A program made the translations under genes and the position numbers. Source: Azolla pinnata (taxonomy: Eukaryota > Streptophyta > Polypodiopsida > Salviniales > Salviniaceae). From it: a stretch of DNA of 21,157 nt. This document shows, in pieces, positions 1 to 10,437 of the stretch. Positions within the stretch are counted from its first letter, which is position 1. The number at the start of each line of letters is the position of its first letter. The DNA lies in contig JBBBWG010003648.1 of NCBI GenBank assembly GCA_037176905.1, positions 1 through 21,157 of the forward strand. The letters are read 5' to 3'. The notes under the pieces were generated by a model, which searched no databases, was not told the origin of the DNA, and saw only the letters and a program-made list of their open reading frames with translations.

Positions 1-91
1 TTTAACAACTCATCTAATTGACTCAAGACTTCAAAGTTGTTGGACTGACAAGGATCAATGGAACTACTAAAAGCACTTGGATTGTTACCTC

Positions 92-231
92 GAACCGGAA
101 TGGTTCAATACTGAGATCAACTCAGTATTTATACTGTCTTTGGCCTCATGCATGCTCGCCACGTGGCTTGCATGCATGAATGCCACGTAGTGGCTTAGAC
201 GACCTGCGATATCAACTAACGTCGCAAGTTG
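92..231. repeat. Cluster of consecutive inverted repeats with G-box and RY motifs
   Basis: Six dyads are packed into 140 bp. GAACC/GGTTC lies at 92-106 with a 5-nt loop. AATACTGAG/CTCAGTATT lies at 107-129, a perfect 9-bp stem with a 5-nt loop. A 32-bp palindrome at 147-178 is mismatched only at 156-157 against 168-169; its centre is the G-box core CACGTG inside GCCACGTGGC, and each arm ends in CATGCATG, the RY element. GCCAC/GTGGC lies at 182-194. TGCGA/TCGCA (205-226) and CAACT/AGTTG (213-231) overlap at the end. The symmetry is directly visible. Its role (promoter, long terminal repeat or fold-back element end) is inference. Confidence 0.75.
126..167 (-). promoter_or_regulatory. Possible minus-strand promoter: TATA box with upstream G-box
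   Basis: Read on the minus strand, TATAAATA occupies 133-126. The palindromic G-box GCCACGTGGC (158-167) lies about 30 bp upstream of it, with the RY-type CATGCATG motifs beside it. This spacing suits a plant RNA polymerase II promoter firing leftward off the window edge. It could equally be the U3/TATA part of a long terminal repeat. No open reading frame downstream is visible within the remaining 125 bp, so the target is unknown. Confidence 0.35.
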
Positions 232-309
232 TTTTTTACATTAATATGGTAATTCTTTAATATATTATCAAAAACTAAAATATAATACTTATTGATTGAA
301 GTAAGGTAG

Positions 310-375
310 TATGATGGATAAGATTTTAGCCTATGTAGCTATAGGCCATAGGTTCGATTTCACACATAAGCTTTT
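310..375 (+). other. Possible tRNA-like (SINE-type) B-box fragment
   Basis: The stretch GGTTCGATTTC at about 351-361 resembles the pol III internal B box (GGTTCGANNCC). It is preceded by TAGCCTATGTAGC, which could be a decayed A box. No acceptor stem or cloverleaf can be formed, so this is at best a decayed SINE or tRNA-derived fragment. Confidence 0.2.
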
Positions 376-429
376 TGTACTAGTACTCATGATACGCATA
401 ATCTCTAGACAACATGGAAGTGATCATGT

Positions 430-685
430 TAACATCTAGGAGGCCCATCACCATCACCACTATTACCATCACTACGTCGTCATCAACAACAACATCATCA
501 TTTTCTTCTTCTTCTTCTTCTTTTGCTTCAGCAAATTCCACTCGTTCGAGAATGGATGCCTATGTGATTTCCTCAAATATATTTTCAACAAAAGATACTA
601 GCACAAAATGTACACATTCGAACATAATCACTAACACCACCACTATCATCACATCACCATCATCATCACCACCATCACCATCATC

Positions 686-717
<32 letters not shown>

Positions 718-1010
718 CATTACCGCCATCACCATCACCACCACCACCACCACCACCACCACCATCATCATCATCATATCAGCATCATCAACAGCAACAA
801 CAATAGCATCATCACCATCATCATCATCAGCAGCAACAACATCACCACCACCACCACCACTATCATCATCATCATATCAACATCATCAACAGCAGCAGAA
901 ACAATAGCATCATCACCATCATCATCATCATCAACAGCAACAACAACAACATCATCAGCATCAACATCGTCATCGTCAACATCATCGTGATCTTCTTCAT
1001 CATCTTCTTC
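430..1010. repeat. Long CAT/CAC/TCA trinucleotide microsatellite
   Basis: About 580 bp of imperfect CAT, CAC, CAA and CAG triplets, with runs such as CACCACCACCACCAC near 740-765 and 842-860. Two blocks look duplicated: the ATCATATCAACATCATCAACAG type segment recurs near 770-800 and 870-895. The tract probably lies in the promoter or 5' leader of the ARID gene. A 130-residue Ser/Thr/Pro reading frame at 414-806 is a by-product of triplet periodicity and is not called as a gene. Confidence 0.85.
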
Positions 1011-1134
1011 TTTTGCTGCTCCTTCTTCTTCTTCTTATTTCAACAGATCTCATCTTCTTAAAAGTTTCTCACTAGTTTTCATTTCTTCTTTATTTCTGGT
1101 AATTGAATTGATTAAAATTTCTTCTTATTTTCCT

Positions 1135-1152
1135 ATGTTCTTTTCTTACTGA
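1135..1152 (+). other. Candidate short upstream ORF in the ARID gene leader
   Basis: ATG at 1135 opens a five-codon frame (MFFSY) that stops at 1150-1152. It is out of frame with the main start and lies 91 nt upstream of it. It matters only if transcription begins upstream of 1135, which the sequence alone cannot show. Confidence 0.25.
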
Positions 1153-1186
1153 AGTGTCTTCTTCGTCTTCGTCTTCGTTCTTCGTC

Positions 1187-1221
1187 GTCGTCTGTCGTCT
1201 GTCGTCTGTCGTCTGTCGTCT
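1187..1221 (+). repeat. Five perfect copies of the 7-nt unit GTCGTCT
   Basis: GTCGTCT repeats exactly five times at 1187-1221 and ends 22 bp before the start codon of the ARID gene. It is embedded in a TTC/GTC-rich leader. The 7-nt period is unlike the trinucleotide repeats around it. Copy changes would shift the upstream frame but not the main coding frame. Confidence 0.9.
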
Positions 1222-1243
1222 GCGAGCGTCTGCGCCCGTAGCC

Positions 1244-4200
1244 ATGGACCATCGCGCTTCTTACTCGCCTTCTCCCTCCCCAAGCCGCGAAGAGGAAGCA
1301 GCCGACGACGGAGAGGAGCTCGAAGGAGAAGAAGCAGAAGAACATGACGGCGCCGGAGAAGACGCTGACGAGGATATCGGCGGGGAAGGCGCCGAAGAAG
1401 AAGAGGAAGAAGAGGAGGAGGAGGAGGAAGAAGAAGAAGAAGAAGAAGGAGAAGATGCCGGCGATAACGACGACGTCGATGATCCTGATGGCGATGACGT
1501 GGATGATGACGATGGTGAGGATGATGCCGGAAATGAAGCGTTGCAGAGAAAGGAAGCTGCTGATTCACGCCTGCAATCACCTCTTGGCTTCAAACCGAAG
1601 GACGGAAGGGAGCTCCTTTCTTTGCAGAAAGGCACGAACTCAGAGCAGGATGATGACGAGTACGACGATGTCGATGACAGTGGTGAAGAAGAAGGAGAAG
1701 AAGAAGAAGCGTATGGCAACGAAGAGGAAGATGGAGATGGTAATGGCGAAGAAGATGAAGGAATAGATGATAAAGATGACGAGGACGAATACGAAGAACA
1801 AGAAGAAGATGGGGAAGATGATGATTATGGATATGCACAGAGAGAAGAGGAAGTATCTGCAAGACGTGAACAGTTGGATCATCACATGATTGCGAGTGAT
1901 GGGTATGACTCAGCCTCTCATTTGCCTATAGAAGAGGATCTGATGATAGACAAAGATAAGGATCTCACACTACTGAGAGGATCGGTGGCTGCGAAAGATG
2001 CTGAAGAAGAAGATACCAAACTCGAAGATGATTCTTTGCGCTTCTTGCAAAGGCCTGCTGACGAAGATGATGGCACGCCTGAAGAGCAAATGGAGTTTGT
2101 TCGTGAATTGGAGAGATTCTTTGCTGAAAGAAAGATGGAATATCGACACCCTAAATTCTATGGCGAGAATTTGAATTGCCTCAAGTATACTACTTGGCTT
2201 CTTCGGTTGAATTTATAGCTAGAATCGTATGATTCTCTATCATTCATAATAATATCAAAAGGGAGAAAACTCATAACTGGTTCAACATTCTCTTCAGTTG
2301 ATAAAATGCTTAAGTTGGTATCACTCATTTTTTAGGCCTATGATTTGCAAGTAGAGACTTTTTTCCTTTGGTATAAACTGTAGAAATTTCAACTATTTTA
2401 CTGCCTATTTTTAACATATTTGCAGGCTTTGGAGAGCAGTGGTAAGGCTAGGAGGTTATGAGGCGGTGAGTGCATCCCCTTTCAACGTGTCTGTGTGAGA
2501 GAGAGAGAGAGTTAATATCTTTTTAGTGTCTCCAAATGAAACCAAGTTTTACCCATAGTACATACATTCATGTATTTTTTGATGGGTGTCTCTTTCCTAA
2601 AAGGGATGGATATTCATGCTTTAGAGCAGAAGTTCTCTATGTAAGAGTATTGTCTGCATCCATGAGCTCAAGCTTTGTGGTGGTGCCTTAAATAGTCATA
2701 AATCTTTTTACGAATCATAGTATACATTGAGCTTGTGGAAAGCAAGTGATACTCAGCTTCTACTAGGCCTTCATTGCATAGTCTATATGTCACGCTTGAT
2801 GCATTTTGATGACGTGAGGCAATGTTAATACCTTGCTTGTGTGATAGAGTGCGAAGTAGTGTAAATGCTCTCCAAGGGTTTAGATTCATGCCAGCAATAG
2901 GGTTTGGTTGTGTACATCTTATAGGTATTTACTCATTTTATTGAATCCAACATTCAAGGTTGACTTCTGCAATGTAATATTAGAATTTAGGTTTTTTTCA
3001 TTTTTCCATTTCATTCTTAGACATTGTAATAGCCCCTCATCAACAGCCACTGATTGGGTAGCATCACTTTAACGCTTCAGGAGCTTGTCTCCACTGAACT
3101 ATTTTTGCATGCTAATCACCTAACCAAATTTTAGTATTTTGCTCTTATGAATCTTTTGAAGCTATTATAACCAACATTCCATGCCAGATATGATGTTCTA
3201 TGGTTTACATTGTCTTCAGTTATGTAATTTTCTTGTTTACTCTTTGTACTTCCAACATCTCTATTGCATGCACTAAAAACAGAATAGCTAGTAGAGTACT
3301 TGAGAAAATATCTAAGTCTAGGATTGATAGAGAATATAGGAAAGTCAAATGTGTAACTTAGATTTACTTTGTGCTCGGAATATTTCCTAGAGCTCCCTGT
3401 ATTTATGAAGGGAATAAACTAGTTGTATATAAAATACCCTTGGGGGCCATCGTAATGTTGGTTAAGTGAATATCGTTTTCACCATTGTGTCTTATTATAT
3501 ACTGTGTGGTGTCTAAGAGAGTGTGTGATTATAACTGTTTCCCTCACTCTTCTTCGGTGTGGTCTCCTGCTGCTTGCCCCTACTCCTACATTCTAATCCT
3601 TTATTCTGCTCTCATTTACACCCATCCTGTTGCGACCTTAGTAAACAGCTACAACTTGGTTCAAGCCATGTGCAAGGGGTTCTATAAACGAGGTTTGCTC
3701 GGGCAAGATGATACAAACTTGGCACTTGCCATGGTGTTGACATTGATCCATGTATTAAACTTCCAAAGTTCAATACATCTTCATGATGAATCAAAAAAAT
3801 ATCTTCATGTCTTTGTGATCCCAAAACTTTGTGCAGATTTAGTGATTTTTTGTCTTTGCGCCAGGATAGTGTCTGTACTCTATTCACTGTCTCACTTCTT
3901 ATGTCAGACACAATTATGTTTTGATTGTCTGGGTTCTTAGAAAGAGCAGAAAGGACTTTGAACAGTCTAACACACTACATAGATTCATTTCGACTTACCA
4001 ACATCTCATTGATAATTATGGCTGGTAGCTCGATCAATTGAAGCAGTTTTTTTTAATCTTGGTGTATATGATACCTGGAGATTCGGGCCCTTGAAATTGA
4101 TTCTCTAGTCATTGATAACTAAGCTCTTATATGAGATTTTTTTTGGATGAAGGTGACTGTTGGTAAGCTATGGCGGCAAGTTGGCGATACATTCAAACCA

Positions 4201-7200
4201 CCTAAGTAATATTTGAGATGATGAATTTCTTAGTGAAGTTGTTGGCTTTGTGAACTATATCTTTTTCCATATTAAACTCTTTCTTTGTGTTTGCAGGTCA
4301 TGTACAACCGTGTCATGGTCATTTCATGGATTTTATAAAAAGGTATTAGCAGTCAAAGGAGCAGGGGCCGTATATCTATTATTTTGATTTTGATTTTGAT
4401 TTTAGATGATGTTCAATTCATGAATAAACGGAGTATGTATAAATGTAGGATTGGCATTATGGTTCTAGCTTTCGTGAATCTATGTGCTAATTTGGTGTGT
4501 GTGAGAAAGGATCATAATGGACTGGAATTGGAGAAGTTATATGCAGTAGAAATTCTAATCTTGCAACAACAGTAAGTATTCTGCTAGCAAAGGGGGAGAC
4601 TTCACAATGAAAATATGGATAACGTGTATTAAATGTTTTATGAGTACACCAAGAGAGTTATCTTTACTCTGAGCCTTCCAGGAATCCTCTATTGATTCCA
4701 CTGATAGATGCATTACCAACTGCATAAATAGGTATTTTTCCAAGTTATTTCTATCATCCTTCTAATTTTTTTGCAAATTGTCAAACTCTAGCAGCAGTCA
4801 TTGGTCTGTAGATGTCCATGTCCTACCATGGAGCTCACTACCCTGTAAATTATTCAGCTTATCAAGACATCAGGGACATATAAATCAACACATACTTTGC
4901 AGAGTTTATGAGAGCCTGAGATCAGAGTCAATTGGTGCTCGTCCCATTTAGATATCTGCAGACTTGTCCCCTGAGAGTGATAACAGGCCATACTCAGAGA
5001 CTAGTCACCACTTTAGAAGTCCCTCAACAAGCACAAAACTGCAGAAATGTTGCAAATGATGCTGCCAGCGTCCTGATAGAGATTGAGAGTGTATATTAGC
5101 TACTTCTAGTTCATCATACATCCCATGGTATCTATCTTTTCATGGGGCAAGTTAGCATGATGCAGAATTTGAGTCGCGATGTCTTTGATGGCTAGCTTTG
5201 ATTACCTTTTCCACATTTTTCTGTCTAGACATGTTTGTTGTGCTGTTTATGCTGTCAGACGTTCTTTGACAATAGTTTGGCCAGTGGTTTATCTTTCTCC
5301 TTTCTGTTTCTTACTTTTAAGTTCTTCTCCCATGAGATCATGGACCATATTCAGCTCGTGATCTGTATTTTGTAGACACATTTGTGACTTAACAATATTG
5401 TAGGCATTACTAAAAGGGCCAATCTAAAGGCTTGTTTAATGTGTGGGCATGACAAATGGAAAACCAGTAACCCCAGGCCTTGGTGTGGTTTGTTGATTCA
5501 TGCAATATAAATTTGTAAATTACTCCATGACAATGCATTATATTTTATTGTTTCCAATTCCTTTACTTATGTAGTGCAGGCCCTACTTGACTATGAAAGA
5601 TACAAGATGCACGGGACATCTCCAAGTCCAAATGCATCCCAGCCTGTCCCAGAAGGTCAAACTCACGATTCCCAACCAAGTGCTTCACAGGTATTGATGC
5701 ATGTTTTAAGTTGAAAGGAAGCAAAGTTAAATTATTCATATTCATTTCATCATGACTAGTAGTGCTCTGATTGATTCATTTTCACAAAAACACATTTCAT
5801 GCTTTCAGCAACCATCTATCTCAAGTTTAGGTCGAGCTAGGAGAGATGCAGCTTCACGGGCAATGCAAGGATGGCATTCTCAGCAAATTTTTGGGAACGG
5901 AGATGTAGGACATTCTATTGTTAAGGTGACAAATTCACAGAGCATTCTTTTGAATCTGATACTTTCATGATCTTTTCTTGATTGTGGGGAGTTGTACAGC
6001 AGGAAAAAGGACAAAGTTCTTCAAAACGATCAAAACAACTAAAAATGAGTAATGTCAAAACTTTTCTAAGTATAAGCCAGGGATTGAACTTTCTACATTT
6101 TTCTTATATATGCGGTACCCTCTAGGTCTTCCAAAGAAGAAGAAAGCAGGTAATCTTGATAGGCCTGTGAATAACAAGGGTTCAAAGATGCCATACGCAG
6201 ACTGTACTATACAAACTAAGGATGAGAGCTGGGAGGATACAAGTGATCCGTCTTACTTTTCTGTACACAAGAAGAAACCTGTAAAGCTGCAACATGCCCA
6301 GCAGCCTTGGAAATGTAATGGCCTTAGCTCATCAGATGGTGATGATATTTGGATAACTGATGAAGGACCCAAAGTTGATTGGGTCAAGATAACAGTGCAT
6401 AAAACTGTAAGTGTTGTCTGATTACTTCTGATCATAGTTTGTCCCTAATTTGCTTCAAGCTAGTGCTAACAACATTCTTTATGCTAACAGCACGATTGCT
6501 TTGAGGTTTATGCGCTTATCCCAGGATTGGTACGGGAAGAGGTATTATTCAGTAGTTAGTCTAATGCCACCCACCACTATATACAAGAACAAAAAATCAA
6601 CAGCTCTTAAGTTAACAGCTCTTAAGGGTGTTAACACGGCCTAAGGCAAACAAAATGACATATTTAATAGAACAAATGTGCTTACTAGGAAGGCTGTTCA
6701 GATTTATGACAAGCTGTGTGTATTATGTATCATACAGAATGAGTATTAAACTACAGGAGATCTCCAAACATAAATATATTCAATATGGATACATAAGTAC
6801 ATAAACTGTTACTCTACAAAGTGAAATCAAATGGTTAACTTATGTGACACAAACCTACTAATGTATAGATGAGACTACCTAGACTTCTGCAAAAGTCGAC
6901 CTATTTACCACAGGAAGAGAACAAATTAAATGGACTGCAGTTACAATTTGCCAGGAGGGTAATTTTTGAAATTTTGTGAAATATGAAGAATATATTGTTG
7001 TTGGCCAATGTTTCCTATCTTTGGCCATTATACATCTCTCCTCAATTAATAGGACCTTAAGAGTTCGATGATGTGTTATGATACCATATAAATTTATTCC
7101 CTAGAACAACTGCCACCTGTGTTGCAGCATGGTGAGTACTGCCCCAGAAATGGATCTTAGAAATGGTATTGAAGCCTTCAGCATCTGTCGTTTGATCTTT

Positions 7201-7745
7201 AAGATCATGGATAGCATATCAAAGATATTTCAGCAACAGTATACTGGTCCAATAGTAATTGCAGTCATCAGCAATGAGCCTGCATCTGCAACAATGCCCA
7301 TGAGATATGGTTGTTCAAGTATTCACTGGCACTTACCTGACCCAAAAATGTCAATACTCGATTCCTATGTTCAGGACATTAATGACTCAATTAGATCACC
7401 ATTTGTTTGCTAAGGCAGTGTATTGTGTTTGTCCAAGGTCAACAACGATGTGTTTTTGAAGACATTATGTTTGCAGGTACGAATTCAATGTGAACCTGGA
7501 GGCCAACTTATCATTGCAGGTGAACCGGAAGAACCAAACAACCCATGGGGACTGACTTCGTTTAAAAAGGTAAATGCATGCTCTTTCTTGTTACTGGTGA
7601 CTGACTGTCTGACATGTTTTTCTATTTAATGTTGCAGATCATTAACTTGCCACTGCCAGTGGATGCATGCCAAATATCAGCTGTGTTTACTCTTCGAGGA
7701 CAGCTCTTCATTAGCATGCCTTATGACCAAAATGCACATTCCTAA
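1244..7745 (+). CDS. ARID domain protein with C-terminal alpha-crystallin/Hsp20-like domain (plant ARID5/ARID6 type)
   Basis: Eleven coding exons read through: 1244-2184, 2426-2465, 4153-4205, 4297-4342, 5580-5690, 5809-5925, 6000-6048, 6126-6406, 6491-6541, 7477-7569 and 7638-7745. They total 1,890 nt (629 codons plus TAA), with GT-AG introns and matching phases throughout. ATG 1244 is the first in-frame ATG and sits in a good context (GCCATGG). Residues 16-275 are extremely acidic, with 18 consecutive Glu at 51-68. The ARID domain spans about 280-370, with motifs FYGENLNCLK, LWRAVVRLGGYEA, KLWRQVGDTF, TTVSWSFHGFYKKALLDYE. GRARRDAASRAMQGWHSQ follows at about 405-422. A basic stretch (KRSKQLKM...PKKKK, 445-459) is a likely nuclear signal. 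Residues 537-625 match an alpha-crystallin fold: DWVKITVHKT, DCFEVYALIPGLVREE, GGQLIIAGEPEEPNNPWG. This domain pair is typical of Arabidopsis ARID5/6 and rice ARID3-like proteins, which are nuclear AT-rich-DNA binding factors. No break is seen. Which ARID paralogue it is remains undecided. Confidence 0.95.
1394..1447 (+). repeat. GAA/GAG codon repeat encoding 18 consecutive Glu
   Basis: Eighteen uninterrupted Glu codons mix GAA and GAG inside exon 1 of the ARID gene. Further Asp/Glu-rich runs encoded by GAT, GAC and GAA triplets continue to about 1830. The tract is purine-only on the coding strand and multiple-of-three variable, so length variation would keep the frame. Acidic tracts of this sort are common in chromatin proteins; a role in histone contact is inference. 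Confidence 0.85.
2466..4152 (+). other. Intron 2 of the ARID gene (1,687 bp), with repeat-like segment
   Basis: The longest intron runs from donor GCG|GTGAGT to acceptor GATGAAG|GTGACT, phase 0. A GA dinucleotide run lies at about 2497-2512. Reading frames of 60-150 codons occur inside (for example 3485-3940, plus) but have no recognisable family and no splice linkage to the flanking exons. The segment at about 3300-3560 has features of a decayed long terminal repeat, reported separately. Confidence 0.8.
3300..3600 (+). mobile_element. Possible decayed LTR-type segment inside intron 2
   Basis: The stretch with a TATTTATGAAGG-like motif near 3400, a TATATAAAATA box near 3427 and a pyrimidine-rich block with CTCACTCTTCTTCGGTGTGG near 3543 recalls the promoter and R region of plant Copia long terminal repeats. 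I could not find matching termini, a target-site duplication, a primer-binding site or a second copy, so this is resemblance only. Confidence 0.25.
4343..5579 (+). other. Intron 4 of the ARID gene (1,237 bp)
   Basis: It runs from donor AAAAG|GTATTA to acceptor GTGCAG|GCCCTA, phase 0, and interrupts the coding sequence inside the C-terminal part of the ARID domain (FYKK|ALLDYE). Only short unconvincing reading frames are seen and no recognised element. The ATTTTGATTTTGATTTTGATTTT stretch near 4380-4403 is a small tandem repeat. Confidence 0.8.
6542..7476 (+). other. Intron 9 of the ARID gene (935 bp), containing an unexplained ORF
   Basis: The intron splits the alpha-crystallin-like domain between VREE and VRIQ, phase 0. 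The 13-nt unit AACAGCTCTTAAG occurs twice near 6600-6627. An open frame at 7129-7413 (94 codons, plus strand) has fairly normal amino-acid composition, including a stretch around YGCSSIHWHLPDP, but no family I recognise. Its ATG sits between acceptor-like TGTTGCAG and donor-like GTGAGT, which would leave a 4-nt exon. It is treated as intronic. Confidence 0.75.
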
Positions 7746-7953
7746 GACATCTCGAAGACAAGCTTGCAATTGGCACAAAACATTTGGGCCAGGAATGCAG
7801 TAGGAAGCCTATAGAAAGAACTTGGAAAACTTGTTCATTTTGGCCTCAGTCCAGGTGTGCATCATGCCAAGGTGGTTCTTTTCTTGTACTATAATTTGAC
7901 ATCATGCCAACTGTGGTCAAGGGCATTGCTTGCATTTTCTTTGAACACAAACC

Positions 7954-7959
7954 AATAAA
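7954..7959 (+). terminator. AATAAA poly(A) signal for the ARID gene
   Basis: A canonical AATAAA hexamer lies 209 nt after the stop codon of the ARID gene, followed by T-rich sequence. A 3' untranslated region of about 220-250 nt is usual for plants. Weaker A-rich alternatives exist downstream, and the real cleavage site cannot be read from sequence. Confidence 0.5.
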
Positions 7960-7979
7960 GCCATGATTTGTATAAGGTG

Positions 7980-10404
7980 TCAAAATGTTTACAGCATTCA
8001 CATGCTAGACCACAATTTGTATGCAAATTTTGGTTTACATTAAGGGCAGAAAGCATTTCACATGTTCTCTATTTGAGAGTTTGGATTGATATTTTCACAA
8101 TGGTTTTGGACTTCTTCCATGTCTGAAGCCATATATACAACGGGGATGATTGTCAACTGTTTTGTTTGTCATTACCCAATGGTACATCTGTTCCGGGTTT
8201 TTCAATCTCCTCAAGAGGAAATGTGTGCGATGGGGTTTGCTCACATAACCAGATGAAGATATGAGCCTAGTTCACTGAGTAAACATCATTGGAATATTCA
8301 TCTCTAAATGCATTGGTGCCAATCACAGGTAGGTATATTTGGGGAATATTTGCTTAGATGAGTGGAAGGAAAGAATTTGGCAGATCCAGTTTTTCAATGT
8401 CTACAATTCAAGTTGCAGATAAACCAGGTAGGTTTCATTGACTCTATTGTTAAACTTTGCTAAAACCTTGGCTATATAGATAACTGAAAATATTTCCTAT
8501 TGAATGTGAGTTTCTAAGTTAAATCATGCTACACAGAGAAGTTGAATCCTTGAGCTTGAAAGTATAAAACCACAAGTCTGTAACTTGTGGAGATTCTGAA
8601 GTCGATACTATCTGTGTATGTTTAATGTGTTTGTTTCAGCAGTATCTTAAAAGTCTGTTCATCATGTATTACCTGCATAGATTTCAGGCTGACAAAGCTC
8701 AAGGGAGCTCTCCTGGTTGTGATGGCAGCACCATACTTTCATGAGCGATGGCCAAGACAATGTGTACTATCTGGTCGCCCTCAATTTGTACTAAGGTTAC
8801 AAACCATGGTGCTTGTGATTTCTGCATCTTGGATATAAGTGGTCTTCTGCACATGTAGATCCACAATATCTTGTTCCTAGTTTGAGATATCGGAGCTGGT
8901 CGAAGCAGGTTTAGTCTAATACTCTTGACCTATGTGATGTTTATGCATCTTGTATTTACAAGATTCATTGTTGTTGCTCTTCTGCATTCATGCTGTTGAA
9001 TTGAGTCGGCGGCTAATCTTCTCTATCATTGTAAGACTGGGCATATAGAGGTTGCAAAGTCATCTTGGGAATGGAAAACCTGGAATAATCTTGTGAGCGA
9101 GGGTTTTGAAATCGTTAGATTTGTCATCATAGTGATTACTTTTCTAATTTACTTTGAATTCTTTTCAAATTAACCCTAACTGTTTTTATTTTTGTCAGTA
9201 AACATATTTGCATCCACAAATGGAAGGACTGCTTATCTGATTTTTTTTATACAGTAGTATCACACCTTTTTATACTAAAACTTTCCGAAAAAACAAAGAT
9301 TTAATAACTTCATCTTTTTGCAATGCGTATAAGAAATAATTTCATTAAATTTCAAATATTATGTTTTTTATCAATTAAAATGTATGACAATAAGCATAGT
9401 AATGTTAATCATATTTAAAACATAAATGTGTAAAGCTTATAGGGTATCTAAAAGTATAATGAAATTACTTTCAATGTATTTGAATTCTTGAAGGTTCATT
9501 ACAAAATATTGGGCACTTCTCTCAATTTTTGTGCAAGTCCAAGTTTTCCTTCACCAATTTGTGCTCAATTTATTTTTGGATCCCTTTGAGTAATATACCA
9601 ATACATAATCATGTTTAGGAAATTTAGAGCATTATAACTTGGTGAAAAATGAAGGAAAACTTAGGCACAGGAATGTTACATAATTGGTATTTTGATACGA
9701 GTATACACACGAAATTAGATGAATATATACATGAAGCTAGATGTGAAATTACACACAAAATAGATGCAAGACAAATTAGATGGACTTTTTTAGTGGAAAC
9801 AAAGGTGCTCAATGATTATGACCAAAATTGAATATTGAACTCATGACCTTTTAAGTATAACTTTATGTCATTTTAAATACTTATCTGTATACAGACAAAT
9901 ATCCATATATAAAGATAATAAACTCTTGCTTAAGTTCGCACTCAGTTTAAATTTGCTTCTCTATCAAGTTTGCACTTAAAAACATTACAAACTTGGATCA
10001 ACATTGTATAAATAAAATAAAATAAAAATACAACCCGATTAATATTTCATCAAAAGCCCAAAAAGTAGATCTGTTTTAGTCGAAACATACTCAAATTTGA
10101 TACATTAGTATAAACCAAAATCATGTAAGGCCATTTGTCGATTATTTGCTAGACGATTTGAAAATATATTAGAATTTGCACCTTGCAGAATGAACCGACA
10201 TAATGTGAACAATGCTAATTTTGCCTCTTTTGATTTCTCTAATTTAAAAATGTTGATGTCACGATTCCATTGAAAAATTCAACGTTCAAACTTTACACTA
10301 TTCAAACTTCTATCATACTTCACATTGTTCTTTTGATCACGATTCAAGCTTCACATTGTACTTTTTGTATTTCTATCATAAGAATTGAAAAGACAAAAAC
10401 AAAG
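7980..10404. other. Intergenic region downstream of the ARID gene
   Basis: No convincing coding sequence is seen. Up to about 9160 the base composition resembles the introns of the ARID gene and could hold extended 3' transcript or relic sequence. From 9160 to 10400 the DNA becomes strongly AT-rich with many stops in all frames. A segment near 9836-9856 on the minus strand (AAAAGGTCATGAGTTCAA) resembles the B-box-like modules found twice in the CACTA element further right. Confidence 0.6.
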
Positions 10405-10407
10405 AGA

Positions 10408-10437
10408 CACTACAAGGTATAGGGTCGTTTGTCGCGA
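10408..10437 (+). repeat. Left terminal inverted repeat of the CACTA element
   Basis: It starts CACTACAAGGTAT and ends TTTGTCGCGA. It pairs with 12494-12523 at 26 of 30 positions, with mismatches at TIR positions 14, 17, 19 and 20. The preceding AGA is the target-site duplication. Confidence 0.92.

Noticed and set aside
414..806. 130-codon Ser/Thr/Pro/His frame on the plus strand
   Set aside because: It is a translation of CAT/TCA triplet repeats; comparable open frames occur around every triplet tract here.
1154..1243. Upstream GTG-initiated extension of the ARID protein
   Set aside because: It has no ATG, is built from TTC/GTC and heptamer repeats, and ATG 1244 has a good start context.
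1146..1862. Several minus-strand frames rich in Ser, Leu or Arg opposite ARID exon 1
   Set aside because: They are antisense shadows of the GAA/GAT-rich acidic coding sequence.
2185..2218. Read-through of ARID exon 1 to a stop at 2216-2218
   Set aside because: The ARID homology switches exactly at the GT donor (NCLK) and resumes at 2426 with LWRAV, so this is intron sequence.
3485..3940. 151-codon frame in intron 2
   Set aside because: Cys/Leu/Ser-rich, no family recognised, overlaps an antisense frame and a possible LTR relic.
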